Positions 7,667 to 16,876 are shown, counted from the stretch's first letter. The stretch is DNA of 64,000 bases from Bacillus smithii (GCF_001050115.1 NZ_CP012024.1:1282001-1346000); one strand, 5' to 3'. A program made the numbers and translations. Notes: generated by a model from the sequence alone, not told the origin.

Positions 7667-8968
7667 ATGAACAGCAATGAGATTTATGTCAGTCTTGACA
7701 TCGGTACATCCACAGTTAAAGTCATTATCGGCGAAATGGTTAATGATTCATTAAATATCATCGGTGTCGGAAATGTAAAATCGAAAGGAATTAAGAAAGG
7801 ATCCATTATTGATATAGATGAAACCGTTCATTCTATAAAAAAAGCAGTCGAACAAGCTGAAAGAATGGTTGGAATGGAGATCAAGCAAGTGATCGTTGGC
7901 ATTCCGGCCAATCAAGTGCAGCTGCAGCCGTGCAGCGGAGTAGTCGCTGTATCTAGCGAGAATCGTGAAATTACAGATGAAGATGTTGCTAGAGTGATAG
8001 ACGCCTGCCAAGTGATGCCGATTCCGCAGGATCGGGAAATAATCAATGTTTTGCCTAAACAATTTATCGTGGACGGATTGGATGAAATCAACGATCCAAG
8101 AGGAATGATAGGGGTCCGCTTGGAAATGGAAGGAATCTTAATAACCGGATCCAAAACTTTATTACATAATACATTACGTTGCGTAGAAAGAGCTGGACTG
8201 GAGATTCTGGAAATCGTCCTGCAGCCGTTGGCAGCCGGAACGGTGGCGTTATCACGGGACGAACAAATATTAGGCACTGCGTTGATTGATATTGGCGGAG
8301 GTTCAACCACCTTAACGGTATTTGAACAAGGACATATAAAAGCCACAACGGTTTTTCCTGTGGGCGGCGATCATATTACGAAAGATTTATCCGTTGGACT
8401 TCGGACCAATACGGAAGATGCCGAAAAAATAAAAATAAAATTCGGCCATGCGTTTTATGATCTTGCCTCGGAGGACGAAGTTTTCAGTGTGCCAATCATA
8501 GGAAGCGACCAACATCAGCAATTCAATCAATTAGAAATTTCTGATATTATTGAAGCTAGATTGGAAGAGATTTTTGAATTGGCACGGCAAGAAATGAAAC
8601 GGATGGGTGTCCATGATTTGCCGGGCGGCATTGTTCTTACTGGCGGAGTTGCCAATATGCCAGGTGTGATGGAATTAGCTCAAAGCATTTTTGAAAATCG
8701 AGTACGCATTGCAGTTCCTGATTACATTGGTGTTCGAAATCCACAGTTTATCACATCTATTGGATTGATACAGTACGCTTACAAGACTGCAAGAATGCAA
8801 GGAAGAACGGTAAGTGCGAATCCGGAACCGGTCATGGTGCCGGACGCGAGAATTCAAAAAGAAATAGAACCGCAACCTTCGAAAGAAAAAGTGAAGCCTG
8901 ACAAACATAAAGAAGAAAAATTTACTGCTAAAATGAAAAGAATTTTTGGTTACTTTTTTGATGAGTAG
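7667..8968 (+). CDS. ftsA: Cell-division actin-like ATPase FtsA
   Basis: FtsA anchors the FtsZ ring to the membrane and recruits later divisome proteins. The 433-residue sequence shows the actin-fold phosphate-1 loop (VSLDIGTSTVKVIIGE, residues 9-24), the phosphate-2 segment TALIDIGGGSTTLTVFE near residue 205, and the adenosine motif GGIVLTGGVANMPG. The last residues (FTAKMKRIFGYFFDE) form the expected amphipathic membrane-targeting helix. The linker before it is charged and of low complexity. ATG 7667 follows an excellent AAGGAGGTG site. It is paired with ftsZ 39 nt downstream. Confidence 0.97.
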   Translation: MNSNEIYVSLDIGTSTVKVIIGEMVNDSLNIIGVGNVKSKGIKKGSIIDIDETVHSIKKAVEQAERMVGMEIKQVIVGIPANQVQLQPCSGVVAVSSENREITDEDVARVIDACQVMPIPQDREIINVLPKQFIVDGLDEINDPRGMIGVRLEMEGILITGSKTLLHNTLRCVERAGLEILEIVLQPLAAGTVALSRDEQILGTALIDIGGGSTTLTVFEQGHIKATTVFPVGGDHITKDLSVGLRTNTEDAEKIKIKFGHAFYDLASEDEVFSVPIIGSDQHQQFNQLEISDIIEARLEEIFELARQEMKRMGVHDLPGGIVLTGGVANMPGVMELAQSIFENRVRIAVPDYIGVRNPQFITSIGLIQYAYKTARMQGRTVSANPEPVMVPDARIQKEIEPQPSKEKVKPDKHKEEKFTAKMKRIFGYFFDE

Positions 8969-9007
8969 TCATCTTGAGGGAATAACGACGAATTAGGAGG
9001 ATTTGTC

Positions 9008-10159
9008 ATGTTGGAGTTTGATATGAGTGTAGATTCATTTGCGTCGATAAAAGTAATCGGTGTTGGCGGCGGAGGAAACAATGCGGTCAACCGTATGATT
9101 GAACATGGTGTACAAGGGGTAGAATTTATTGCCGTCAACACAGATGCACAAGCGTTGAATTTATCCAAAGCGGAAATCAAAATGCAAATTGGGGCCAAGC
9201 TGACCCGAGGATTGGGAGCCGGTGCCAACCCGGAAGTAGGAAAAAAAGCAGCTGAAGAAAGCAAAGAACAGATTGAAGAAGCGCTCAAAGGAGCGGATAT
9301 GGTATTCGTAACAGCCGGTATGGGCGGCGGTACAGGAACCGGGGCCGCTCCGGTCATCGCTCAAATTTCAAAAGACTTAGGAGCTTTGACTGTTGGAGTC
9401 GTAACGCGCCCATTTACATTTGAAGGAAAAAAACGGGCAAACCAAGCAGCCGGGGGAATTGCGGCAATGAAAGAAGCGGTGGACACGTTAATTGTGATTC
9501 CGAATGACCGCCTTCTGGAAATTGTCGATAAGAGCACCCCGATGCTCGAAGCCTTCAGGGAAGCCGATAATGTATTGCGTCAAGGAGTTCAAGGCATTTC
9601 TGATTTGATTGCCGTTCCTGGATTGATTAACCTCGATTTTGCTGACGTCAAAACGATCATGTCTAATAAAGGATCAGCTTTGATGGGAATCGGAGTGGCT
9701 TCCGGTGAAAATCGGGCAGCAGAAGCTGCGAAAAAGGCTATTTCCAGTCCGCTTCTTGAAACGTCCATTGATGGCGCACAAGGTGTTCTCATGAATATTA
9801 CGGGCGGAACAAACTTAAGCCTATATGAAGTACAAGAAGCAGCAGACATTGTAGCTTCTGCATCAGATCAAGAAGTCAATATGATTTTTGGATCTGTCAT
9901 CAATGAGAATTTAAAAGACGAAATTGTCGTCACTGTCATTGCGACTGGATTTAAGCAAGATACATCACAAAACAGTAAACCGATTCGTACCGGATTGGGA
10001 CAAGCCAAAGCGAGTGCTGCTCCTTCCAGTCATATCAAGCGTGAAGGAAAAAAAGAAGAAGCCTCTCACTTTGAAACACCTTCTCGTTCCAATGTTCAAC
10101 CGCTGGAAGATACGCTTGATATTCCAACATTTTTACGCAATCGCAATCGCCGCAGATAA
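9008..10159 (+). CDS. ftsZ: Tubulin-like division GTPase FtsZ
   Basis: FtsZ polymerises into the cytokinetic ring. The 383-residue protein has the GTP-binding signature GGGTGTG at residues 106-112, the N-terminal [12 protein letters not shown] loop and the T7-loop region [19 protein letters not shown] (reading [18 protein letters not shown]). A variable linker is followed by the conserved C-terminal peptide DIPTFLRNR that binds FtsA and SepF, then a short basic tail RRR. ATG 9008 follows AGGAGG with 6-nt spacing. A strong terminator ends the ftsAZ unit. Confidence 0.98.
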   Translation: MLEFDMSVDSFASIKVIGVGGGGNNAVNRMIEHGVQGVEFIAVNTDAQALNLSKAEIKMQIGAKLTRGLGAGANPEVGKKAAEESKEQIEEALKGADMVFVTAGMGGGTGTGAAPVIAQISKDLGALTVGVVTRPFTFEGKKRANQAAGGIAAMKEAVDTLIVIPNDRLLEIVDKSTPMLEAFREADNVLRQGVQGISDLIAVPGLINLDFADVKTIMSNKGSALMGIGVASGENRAAEAAKKAISSPLLETSIDGAQGVLMNITGGTNLSLYEVQEAADIVASASDQEVNMIFGSVINENLKDEIVVTVIATGFKQDTSQNSKPIRTGLGQAKASAAPSSHIKREGKKEEASHFETPSRSNVQPLEDTLDIPTFLRNRNRRR

Positions 10160-10188
10160 GTGAAAAAACGATATGAACATAAATGAAG

Positions 10189-10241
10189 AAAATGACTGTC
10201 TCCATTCCGTAATCTATGGTTTTTGGAGGCAGTCATTTTTT
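10189..10241 (+). terminator. Rho-independent terminator after ftsZ
   Basis: AAAATGACTGTCTCCA pairs with TGGAGGCAGTCATTTT (one G-U pair) around a short loop, followed by TTTTTT. It ends the ftsA-ftsZ transcript and insulates spoIIGA, whose promoter follows. Confidence 0.9.
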
Positions 10242-10452
10242 GTGCTAAGTATCAAACGATAGAGATCGTATTTTTAGCCGCTCTTGGAGAATGAAAGTTA
10301 GCCACATGCTGCAATGGGATGGAATGTGCGATCCATGAATAAAGATTCATTTAAATTTCGAATCTTGCCGGCTATTGTGACAAATCATAGGCGGTTTTAT
10401 AGCATCCTCTCTTATTTCGGCCCCTTTTAAACTCATCATTCTTAGAAAATGA
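10242..10452. other. Gene-free stretch between ftsZ and the spoIIGA control region
   Basis: About 210 nt after the ftsZ terminator show no supported gene on either strand. In B. subtilis a bpr (bacillopeptidase) gene lies between ftsZ and spoIIGA; no trace of it is visible. The spoIIGA control sites described separately begin at about 10453. Confidence 0.6.
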
Positions 10453-10577
10453 TTGTCAAAAGAAGATTATAGAACAGTTTAAGGAATAAAGCTGACAATT
10501 TTCGAATATATCATTAAAAAAAAACCTATTATCGAATCCAAATTATGACACACTTTGGATGTGCAGTAGGATATACT
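10453..10577 (+). promoter_or_regulatory. spoIIG-type promoter with Spo0A boxes
   Basis: The -35 ATGACA (10545-10550) and -10 TATACT (10572-10577) are separated by 21 nt. This abnormal spacing is the hallmark of the Spo0A-dependent SigA promoter of B. subtilis spoIIG (22 nt there, from memory). Upstream lie three near-matches to the 0A box TTGTCGAAT: TTATCGAAT (10529-10537), TTTTCGAAT (10499-10507) and TTGTCAAAA (10453-10461). Their placement, just upstream of the -35 and about 30 nt further, matches activation by phosphorylated Spo0A. The sites are seen; binding is inferred. Confidence 0.7.
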
Positions 10578-10611
10578 TCGATAACAAAAGGGAAGAAAAA
10601 GGGGGAAAACA

Positions 10612-11535
10612 TTGGTAGTCTATCTCGATGTGATATGGCTATTAAACTTGCTGGTGGACAGTTTGTTGTTATGGATGACGGCGCTTTTTTTAAAAAGGCA
10701 AGTGTCCTTTTTTCGTATTCTTCTCGGAGGGATAATCGGATCTTGCCTTGTTCTTCTATTGGCAACCAAGTTTGCGCCGATCGCGGGAAATCCGGCTGTG
10801 AAAGTTTTGTTCTCCATATGGATGGTATTGGCGGTGTTCGGCTATAAAAGGTTTCGCTTTTTTCTGTCCAATTTACTGACATTATATTTTGCAACTTTTC
10901 TGCTGGGGGGAATCTTAATAGGCATTCATTATTTTATTTCATTTGATTCCGATCTTCACTCCGCCACGCTTCTAGCAAATGTAAAAGGATTTGGCGATCC
11001 CATCAGCTGGGTGTTTGTCATGTTGGCGATTCCGGTTGCTTGGTATTTCTCTAAACGAAGATTGGAAGATTTTGAAACGGCCAAAATTCAATATGATCAA
11101 CTTGTTGATGTGATGATTCATTTTGCCGGCTGCCAATTGGAATTGAAAGGGCTTGTCGACAGTGGCAATCACCTTTTCGATCCTTTGACAAAAACGCCCG
11201 TTATGATTGTTTCTACCAAAGGTCTGGAAAATACTCTTCCTAGAGAAATATTGGAAATAGCCGAAGAACCAGATAAGTTTTTAAATGGGGAATTAGAATT
11301 AAACCAAAAGTGGGCGGACCGGGTCCATTTCATTCCTGCTCAAAGCGTCGGAAAAACTCGTCAGCTTTTGCTGGCTTTTAAATCGGATGGGGTGGAAATC
11401 CAAAACCAACCTAGAGGAACTGTCAGCAAAGCATTGATTCATTTTACCGTTCAACAATTGTCGGCAGATCAATCTTTTGCATGTATCGTTCACCCGAAAT
11501 TAGCGGCAACTGCCCCGAAAGAAAGTGCATCTTAA
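10612..11535 (+). CDS. spoIIGA: Pro-SigE-processing membrane aspartic protease SpoIIGA
   Basis: SpoIIGA cleaves the pro-sequence from SigE in the mother cell after a forespore signal (SpoIIR). The 307-residue protein has five hydrophobic segments in its first 150 residues (VYLDVIWLLNLLVDSLLL first) and a C-terminal protease domain. The catalytic Asp is in GLVDSGNHLFDPLTKTPV; counted from the TTG start it is residue 183, the number known for B. subtilis. TTG 10612 lies behind AAGGGGG, and the N-terminus agrees with the family. The gene is followed 52 nt later by sigE, its substrate. Confidence 0.95.
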   Translation: MVVYLDVIWLLNLLVDSLLLWMTALFLKRQVSFFRILLGGIIGSCLVLLLATKFAPIAGNPAVKVLFSIWMVLAVFGYKRFRFFLSNLLTLYFATFLLGGILIGIHYFISFDSDLHSATLLANVKGFGDPISWVFVMLAIPVAWYFSKRRLEDFETAKIQYDQLVDVMIHFAGCQLELKGLVDSGNHLFDPLTKTPVMIVSTKGLENTLPREILEIAEEPDKFLNGELELNQKWADRVHFIPAQSVGKTRQLLLAFKSDGVEIQNQPRGTVSKALIHFTVQQLSADQSFACIVHPKLAATAPKESAS

Positions 11536-11587
11536 CGTATTATTACTATACTCGTATGGATCGAAAATAGAAGGGGGATGACAAAAA

Positions 11588-12307
11588 ATGAAAAAATGGA
11601 GAGTGCGATGGACGTATTTGTGGTATAAATTATTGATTGCTTTAGGATTAAAAACCGATGAAATTTATTACATCGGGGGGAGCGAGGCTCTTCCTCCGCC
11701 GCTGTCTAAAGAAGAAGAAAAAGTGCTGCTTGAGAAGCTGCCAAAAGGGGATAAAGCCGCTCGATCCATTTTAATTGAACGCAACTTAAGGCTGGTAGTC
11801 TACATCGCCCGAAAATTCGAGAATACAGGCATTAACATAGAAGATCTGATTAGTATCGGTACAATTGGTCTCATCAAAGCCGTTAACACGTTTAATCCTG
11901 AGAAAAAAATCAAATTAGCTACATATGCCTCTCGCTGTATTGAAAATGAAATTTTAATGCATTTAAGAAGAAACAATAAGATCCGTTCTGAAGTTTCCTT
12001 CGATGAGCCACTCAATGTCGATTGGGATGGAAACGAATTGCTTTTATCGGATGTGCTTGGTACTGAGGATGATATTATCACGAAAGACTTAGAATCGACT
12101 GTGGACAAAAAATTGTTGTTTAAAGCTTTGCATCAACTATCGGACAGAGAGAAGCAAATTATGGAGCTGAGATTCGGCCTGAACGGGGAAGAAGAAAAAA
12201 CGCAAAAAGATGTCGCAGATATGCTTGGAATTTCCCAATCATACATTTCTCGGCTGGAAAAACGAATTATTCAAAGACTCCGAAAAGAGTTTAATAAAAT
12301 GGTTTAA
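11588..12307 (+). CDS. sigE: Mother-cell RNA polymerase sigma factor SigE precursor
   Basis: SigE directs early mother-cell transcription in sporulation. The 239 residues equal the B. subtilis length. The first 27 residues form the membrane-associating pro-sequence (rich in W, K, R and L) ending ...DEIY, followed by [13 protein letters not shown]; cleavage between Tyr27 and Tyr28 is expected from the known protein. Region 2 motifs ([21 protein letters not shown], read in parts, and [14 protein letters not shown]) and a region 4 helix-turn-helix ([20 protein letters not shown]) are clear. ATG 11588 follows AAGGGGGATG. It is co-transcribed with spoIIGA. Confidence 0.97.
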   Translation: MKKWRVRWTYLWYKLLIALGLKTDEIYYIGGSEALPPPLSKEEEKVLLEKLPKGDKAARSILIERNLRLVVYIARKFENTGINIEDLISIGTIGLIKAVNTFNPEKKIKLATYASRCIENEILMHLRRNNKIRSEVSFDEPLNVDWDGNELLLSDVLGTEDDIITKDLESTVDKKLLFKALHQLSDREKQIMELRFGLNGEEEKTQKDVADMLGISQSYISRLEKRIIQRLRKEFNKMV

Positions 12308-12456
12308 ACAGTTAAGATTGATTGACATCCGATCATTTGTCGGAAAATAAAAAATAGATGGAAATAATAAATTTTAAAAGCGATCTAACGAAAAATACGG
12401 GCCAATCGCTTTACAGATAAGCGGCGGCGACAGGTTTTGAAGATGGATTCAGGCGT
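12308..12456. other. sigE-sigG intergenic stretch with a weak hairpin
   Basis: No gene is present. AAAGCGAT and ATCGCTTT (about 12377-12414) can form an 8-bp stem with a long loop and no clean T tract, so it is at best a weak terminator between sigE and sigG. The SigF-type promoter of sigG follows. Confidence 0.4.
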
Positions 12457-12484
12457 GCATAAAATTCCCTTCCAAGGAGATACT
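12457..12484 (+). promoter_or_regulatory. SigF/SigG-type promoter of sigG
   Basis: GCATA (12457-12461) and GGAGATACT (12476-12484) are 14 nt apart. They match the forespore consensus, -35 GHATR and -10 GGNNANANT, at every constrained position. This is how spoIIIG (sigG) is known to be driven, first by SigF and then by SigG itself. The -10 lies about 39 nt before the sigG start. Confidence 0.75.
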
Positions 12485-12522
12485 GATCTTTGAAATAGCA
12501 GCTCCTGCAAGGAGGGGAATCA

Positions 12523-13299
12523 ATGGCTCGCAACAAAGTTGAAATCTGTGGTGTGAATACTTCTAAACTCCCTGTATTGAAAAATGAGGAGATGCGTGAG
12601 CTTTTTAAGCAAATGCAAGCAGGTGACATTTCTGCAAGAGAAAAGCTCGTTAATGGAAATCTTCGTCTTGTTTTAAGTGTGATCCAGCGGTTTAATAATC
12701 GCGGTGAATACGTGGATGACTTATTTCAAGTGGGCTGCATCGGATTAATGAAATCGATCGATAATTTTGATTTAAGTCAAAATGTTAAATTTTCCACTTA
12801 TGCGGTCCCGATGATTATTGGGGAAATTCGCCGTTATTTGCGAGACAATAACCCAATCCGTGTTTCGCGTTCCCTTCGAGACATCGCCTATAAAGCGTTG
12901 CAAGTACGGGAACGGCTGATCAGTGAAACCTCAAAGGAACCAACAGCCGAAGAAATCAGCAAGGAATTGGATGTCCCCCATGAAGAAATTGTGTTCGCAT
13001 TAGATGCCATTCAAGATCCCGTTTCTCTTTTTGAACCCATTTATAATGACGGGGGGGATCCCATTTATGTCATGGATCAGCTGAGCGACGAGAAAAATTT
13101 AGACAGCCAGTGGATTGAAGGGATCGCGCTTAAAGAAGGAATGAAGAGATTGAATGAACGCGAAAAAATGATCATAAGGAAACGCTTTTTCCAAGGAAAA
13201 ACTCAAATGGAGGTGGCCGAAGAGATAGGCATTTCGCAAGCGCAAGTTTCAAGATTGGAAAAAGCGGCCATCCGACAAATGAATAAAAATATTCAATAA
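12523..13299 (+). CDS. sigG: Forespore RNA polymerase sigma factor SigG
   Basis: SigG drives late forespore transcription. The 258-residue protein has the SigG N-terminus RNKVEICGVNTSKLPVLKN, region 2 with DLFQVGCIGLMKSIDNFD and KFSTYAVPMIIGEIRR, a region 3 segment with SRSLRDIAYKAL, and a region 4 helix-turn-helix (TQMEVAEEIGISQAQVSRLEK). ATG 12523 follows AAGGAGGGG. It sits directly behind sigE as in B. subtilis, but its own SigF-type promoter lets it be expressed only in the forespore. Confidence 0.97.
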   Translation: MARNKVEICGVNTSKLPVLKNEEMRELFKQMQAGDISAREKLVNGNLRLVLSVIQRFNNRGEYVDDLFQVGCIGLMKSIDNFDLSQNVKFSTYAVPMIIGEIRRYLRDNNPIRVSRSLRDIAYKALQVRERLISETSKEPTAEEISKELDVPHEEIVFALDAIQDPVSLFEPIYNDGGDPIYVMDQLSDEKNLDSQWIEGIALKEGMKRLNEREKMIIRKRFFQGKTQMEVAEEIGISQAQVSRLEKAAIRQMNKNIQ

Positions 13300-13305
13300 G
13301 AAACG

Positions 13306-13339
13306 GACCTCGCAAGCGAACAGCTTGCGGGGTCTTTTG
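13306..13339 (+). terminator. Rho-independent terminator after sigG
   Basis: GACCTCGCAAGC pairs with GCTTGCGGGGTC around the loop GAACA, with one G-U pair, then TTTTG. It ends the sporulation sigma-factor module before ylmC. Confidence 0.85.
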
Positions 13340-13395
13340 TGCGGAGAAAGAGCATATATTGTAACAATAAGACGGAAAAGAAATGGGGAGAGATA

Positions 13396-13671
13396 ATGGC
13401 AAGAGTCTCTGATTTTCAAGTGAAGGACGTTGTCAATGTTTCTGACGGAAAAAAGCTTGGAAATATAACGGATATTGAAATTAATCTCGATACTGGAAAA
13501 ATTGATGCGATTGTGATGAATAACGGCGGAAAAGTCCTTGGCTTTTTTGGAAAAGAAGAAGAAACAGTCATACCTTGGAGTCAGATAGTAAAAATCGGCG
13601 AAGATGTGATTCTTGTCCGAACACGCGGATCTTATTATACTCAGTCGAAATTAGAAGAACCAAAAGAATAA
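13396..13671 (+). CDS. ylmC: YlmC/YmxH-family PRC-barrel sporulation-cluster protein
   Basis: The 91-residue protein is a small PRC-barrel domain: a first strand (RVSDFQVKDVVNVSDGKKLGNITDIEI), then IDAIVMNNGG, a GFFGKEEETVIPWSQIVKIG signature and VILVRT. The family is found in spore formers beside sigG; its function is unknown, and there is no enzyme motif. ATG 13396 follows GGGGAGAGATA. An in-frame upstream extension to 13339 was rejected for lack of a ribosome-binding site and because it would overlap the preceding terminator. Confidence 0.88.
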   Translation: MARVSDFQVKDVVNVSDGKKLGNITDIEINLDTGKIDAIVMNNGGKVLGFFGKEEETVIPWSQIVKIGEDVILVRTRGSYYTQSKLEEPKE

Positions 13672-13736
13672 ATCACTTTAACAGTGACGTTTGTTGGCAA
13701 TCGTGTTAAACTAAAGAAAAAACGGGAGTTGTCGTT

Positions 13737-14576
13737 ATGACAGAACCTTTTCGTTTAATGAATGACCTCTATATTCTTGACTCCTGGATGAAGAACAATT
13801 CCGGCCTCGTAGCCGGATTTACGACGAGAAATGGAGGAAAAAGCAGCGAACCGTTTCGCAGCATGAACTTGGCGTTTCATGTCAATGACAACAGCGACGA
13901 TGTGTGCGAAAACCGCCGTATATTAGCAAAAAAGATCGGGTTTCCTCTTCAGCAATGGGTAAGCGCAGAACAGACTCATGGAAAAAATATTCGCCGCATC
14001 TCGCAAAATGATCGTGGAAAAGGCGCACTTCGTTATGAAGATAGCATAAAGGACACTGACGGTTTTTACACAGAGGAAAAAGGCATTTTGCTTACCATGT
14101 GTTATGCTGACTGTGTCCCTATCTATTTTCTTGCCCCTAAACAGCAAAGAATCGGCATTGTTCATTCCGGATGGAAAGGAACCGTGCAAAAAATTGCCGG
14201 GGAAATGGCGGCAAAATGGCTGAGTGATGGAATCGATCCGACTGAGCTTTTTGCGGCCATTGGACCTTCTATCTGCCAAAATTGTTATCAAGTGGATGAT
14301 CGTGTCATTCAACAAGTCGATGCCGTTCTATCTCCTAACGACGACATTCCATATGTTGAAACAGAAAAAGGGCGTTATCAATTGGATTTAAAAGCGTTAA
14401 ACCGCACTATTTTAGAAAATGCGGGATTGCCAAAAGAAAACATCCTTGTCACCTCATTATGTACAAGCTGTCATCACGAGTTTTATTCTCATCGCCGCGA
14501 TAATGGAAAGACGGGGAGAATGCTTGGTTTTATCGGATGGAATAAGGAGGTTTCGCATCTTGAGAGTAGCCGATAA
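13737..14576 (+). CDS. ylmD: YlmD, multicopper-oxidase-fold (DUF152/YfiH) purine nucleoside phosphorylase family
   Basis: The YfiH/LACC1 family has been reported to have purine nucleoside phosphorylase and adenosine deaminase activity. The 279-residue protein carries its conserved metal-site motifs: an EQTHGKN segment near residue 80, [10 protein letters not shown] around 121, VHSGWKGT around 141, and a C-terminal [13 protein letters not shown]. Length is typical. Its gene overlaps the start of ylmE by 17 nt, so the two are translationally coupled. The physiological substrate in Bacillus is not established. Confidence 0.9.
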   Translation: MTEPFRLMNDLYILDSWMKNNSGLVAGFTTRNGGKSSEPFRSMNLAFHVNDNSDDVCENRRILAKKIGFPLQQWVSAEQTHGKNIRRISQNDRGKGALRYEDSIKDTDGFYTEEKGILLTMCYADCVPIYFLAPKQQRIGIVHSGWKGTVQKIAGEMAAKWLSDGIDPTELFAAIGPSICQNCYQVDDRVIQQVDAVLSPNDDIPYVETEKGRYQLDLKALNRTILENAGLPKENILVTSLCTSCHHEFYSHRRDNGKTGRMLGFIGWNKEVSHLESSR

Positions 14577-15231
14577 GCTGGCAAACATACAAAAACAGAT
14601 TGAAGAAGCATGTGGACGTTCAGGGCGCAGTCCGGAAGAAATTCAAATCGTGGCCGTTACGAAATATGTATCCGTTGAGAGGGCGAAAGAAGCTCTGGAT
14701 GCAGGGATCATTCATCTTGGCGAGAATCGAGACGATAGTCTTCTTTCCAAGTGGGAAGCATTAAAAGATCAGCCTGTGTGGCATTTTATCGGCACGCTGC
14801 AAAGCCGAAAAGTAAAAAACATTATAGATAAAGTTTCCTACATACACTCTTTGGATAGACTGTCGCTCGCTAAAGAGATCGATAAGAGGGCGAATGAACC
14901 AATCTCTTGTTTCGTCCAAGTGAATACGTCGGGAGAGGAAACGAAACATGGATTAGCTCCTGAAGCGGTTGAAGATTTTGTTAAGCGATTGGAAGAATTT
15001 CCAAAGATTAAGGTGGTCGGTCTCATGACGATGGCCCCGTTTACAACCGATGAGCTCATCATAAGGGACTGTTTCAGACGATTGAAACAATTGCAGTTGG
15101 AAATTCAAAATCTCGATTTGCCTTATGCGCCTTGCACGGAACTATCTATGGGCATGAGCAATGATTTTCCCATCGCGATTGAAGAAGGTGCAACTTTTAT
15201 CAGGATCGGAACAGCTCTTGTAGGTGAATAA
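14560..15231 (+). CDS. ylmE: Pyridoxal-phosphate homeostasis protein YlmE (YggS/PROSC family)
   Basis: Members of this family are single-domain TIM-barrel PLP-binding proteins that keep PLP and amino-acid pools in balance. The 223-residue protein shows the cofactor lysine in [12 protein letters not shown] (Lys35), the [14 protein letters not shown] segment, [15 protein letters not shown], and the C-terminal [24 protein letters not shown], read in parts. I chose TTG 14560 because AAGGAGG lies 9 nt upstream; longer starts inside ylmD are not supported. The neighbours ylmD and sepF are as in B. subtilis. Confidence 0.93.
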   Translation: MRVADKLANIQKQIEEACGRSGRSPEEIQIVAVTKYVSVERAKEALDAGIIHLGENRDDSLLSKWEALKDQPVWHFIGTLQSRKVKNIIDKVSYIHSLDRLSLAKEIDKRANEPISCFVQVNTSGEETKHGLAPEAVEDFVKRLEEFPKIKVVGLMTMAPFTTDELIIRDCFRRLKQLQLEIQNLDLPYAPCTELSMGMSNDFPIAIEEGATFIRIGTALVGE

Positions 15232-15246
15232 AGGAGGGTTGGAAGG

Positions 15247-15678
15247 ATGGGAATCAAGTCAAAAATTAAAACGTTTTTCCTTTTGGACGATGATTATGAA
15301 GCGGTTGAGGAGAGCGAAGTACAGGAAGAGCCGAAACAACCGTCAAAAGAAGCTCCAAAACGAAATGTTGTCAGTTTGCAAAGTGTGCAAAAATCATCTA
15401 AAGTGATTTTAATAGAACCGCGTGCTTTTGCTGAAGCTCAAGAAATTGCAGATCATTTAAAAAGTCATAAAGCGGTGATTGTCAATTTACAAAGAATCCA
15501 GCATGACCAAGCCAAAAGGATTGTGGATTTTTTGAGCGGAACTGTTTATGCTATTGGTGGAGACATCCAGCATTTAGGACCGAAAATTTTTCTTTGCGCT
15601 CCTGACAATGTGGAGGTTTCCGGTTCTATTTCTGAAATATTGTCAGAAGAAAATATGGATAATTCAAGGTGGTTATAA
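15247..15678 (+). CDS. sepF: Cell-division protein SepF
   Basis: SepF forms rings that bundle FtsZ and anchors it to the membrane. The 143-residue protein starts with a short amphipathic membrane helix ([15 protein letters not shown]), then an acidic and polar linker, and ends in the SepF core, with [28 protein letters not shown] and the glycine-containing [15 protein letters not shown]. Length is near that of B. subtilis (151). ATG 15247 follows AAAGGAGGG. Its stop overlaps the upstream part of ylmG. Confidence 0.94.
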   Translation: MGIKSKIKTFFLLDDDYEAVEESEVQEEPKQPSKEAPKRNVVSLQSVQKSSKVILIEPRAFAEAQEIADHLKSHKAVIVNLQRIQHDQAKRIVDFLSGTVYAIGGDIQHLGPKIFLCAPDNVEVSGSISEILSEENMDNSRWL

Positions 15679-15683
15679 GAAGA

Positions 15684-15947
15684 ATGGTATTCGTTTTTAA
15701 TGCTTTGTCTTGGCTCATTGAAATCTATTCATGGGCGTTAATTATCTACATTTTGATGTCTTGGTTGCCTGGAGCTAGAGAATCTGGTTTCGGACAGTTT
15801 CTTGCTAAAATATGTGAACCTTATTTAGAACCGTTCAGACGCATCGTGCCTCCGATCGGGATGATAGATTTTTCCCCTATTGTGGCGTTCATTGTTTTAA
15901 ACCTAGCTACTCGGGGACTGCATCAACTTGCCTACTGGGTGTTATAG
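15684..15947 (+). CDS. ylmG: YggT-family membrane protein YlmG
   Basis: This is a small membrane protein with two hydrophobic helices flanking a conserved loop. The loop motif [16 protein letters not shown] is the YggT signature. Family members sit next to sepF and have been linked to envelope and division processes and, in plastids, to nucleoid distribution; the biochemical role is unknown. I prefer ATG 15684 (87 residues, AAGGTGG upstream) over GTG 15669, which overlaps sepF and has no ribosome-binding site. Confidence 0.88.
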   Translation: MVFVFNALSWLIEIYSWALIIYILMSWLPGARESGFGQFLAKICEPYLEPFRRIVPPIGMIDFSPIVAFIVLNLATRGLHQLAYWVL

Positions 15948-15964
15948 CAGAGTTGAAAATTCCG

Positions 15965-15995
15965 TTTCGCAACGTTTTTTGTGATCGTTGCGAAA
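15965..15995. repeat. Strong stem-loop between ylmG and ylmH
   Basis: TTTCGCAACG (15965-15974) and CGTTGCGAAA (15986-15995) form a perfect 10-bp stem around an 11-nt loop, TTTTTTGTGAT. The flanks can extend it imperfectly, since AAAATTCC upstream can pair with GGAAAATT downstream. The T run is in the loop, not after the stem, so it is not a standard plus-strand terminator. Its role is unknown. Confidence 0.6.
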
Positions 15996-16099
15996 GGAAA
16001 ATTCTGTAATCATGCTAATCATGACCGACAAACCATTGTGCGGAAGAGAAAGGTTATTTAAATATTTATTTCGATTTCGTTAGTGAAAAGGAGTAAACG

Positions 16100-16876
16100 A
16101 TGTCATCGATTTATCAGCACTTTCGACCGGAGGAAAAGGAATTTATTGACGATGTCCTCGAGTCGATTCGACAGGTCGAAGAAAAATATGCACCAAAATT
16201 GATGGATTTTTTAGATCCTCGGGAACAGCAAATTTTGTCTTCATTGCTGGGGAAAAACACCGAGGTTAACGTGTCGTTTTTCGGAGGAACGGTACAGGCG
16301 GAACGAAAGAGGGCGCTCCTTTATCCGCCTTACTTTTCTGTACAGCAAGAAGACTTTCAAGTAGCGCTTTTTGAAATTCTCTACCCGCAAAAATTTGTTG
16401 TTTTAAATCATCGCGACGTATTAGGAAGTTTAATGGGTCTTGGACTTCGACGCGAAAAATTCGGCGATATTCTAGCTAAAGAAGGGCGTTTTCAGTTTTT
16501 AGTTGCTGCGGAAATGGCTGATTTTGTGAAATTAAATTTTCGTCAAGTGGGAAAAGCGTCCGTCCAATTGGAAGAAAAAAAACTAGAAGAAGCGATTGAA
16601 TCAGAAGAAAGCTGGCAACCGGTTCAAACAACCGTCTCATCGTTGCGTTTAGATGTTATGATTTCCGCTTATGCCAAGCTGTCCCGCCAAAAAGTGCAGA
16701 CGATGATCAAAAGCGGCTTAGTCAAAGTGAATTGGAAAGTGGTGGACAACCCTGCTTTTCTATGCGAAGAAGGGGATGTTCTCTCCGTGCGTGGAAAAGG
16801 AAGGTGCAAGCTGCTGTCGATTGATGATAAAACAAAAAAAGAGAAGTGGCGAATTACATTAGGTCTTTTGAAATAA
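16100..16876 (+). CDS. ylmH: S4-domain RNA-binding protein YlmH
   Basis: YlmH is a cytoplasmic RNA-binding protein of the division cluster; recent work on Bacillus places it at the 50S peptidyl-tRNA in ribosome rescue, working alongside RqcH. The 258-residue sequence has an N-terminal conserved region (FFGGTVQAERKRALLYP, then VLGSLMGLGLRREKFGDI) and a C-terminal S4 domain at about residues 180-240 (SSLRLDVMISAYAKLSRQ, then LVKVNWKVV). ATG 16100 follows AAAAGGAG. It lies between ylmG and divIVA, as in B. subtilis. Confidence 0.92.
   Translation: MSSIYQHFRPEEKEFIDDVLESIRQVEEKYAPKLMDFLDPREQQILSSLLGKNTEVNVSFFGGTVQAERKRALLYPPYFSVQQEDFQVALFEILYPQKFVVLNHRDVLGSLMGLGLRREKFGDILAKEGRFQFLVAAEMADFVKLNFRQVGKASVQLEEKKLEEAIESEESWQPVQTTVSSLRLDVMISAYAKLSRQKVQTMIKSGLVKVNWKVVDNPAFLCEEGDVLSVRGKGRCKLLSIDDKTKKEKWRITLGLLK

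Noticed and set aside
8950-9357. A long minus-strand frame antisense to ftsZ
   Set aside because: Its residues reflect the complement of the glycine-rich ftsZ codons; no ribosome-binding site or homology.
14419-14559. A 47-residue N-terminal extension of YlmE
   Set aside because: It lies wholly within ylmD in another frame and has no ribosome-binding site; TTG 14560 follows AAGGAGG.
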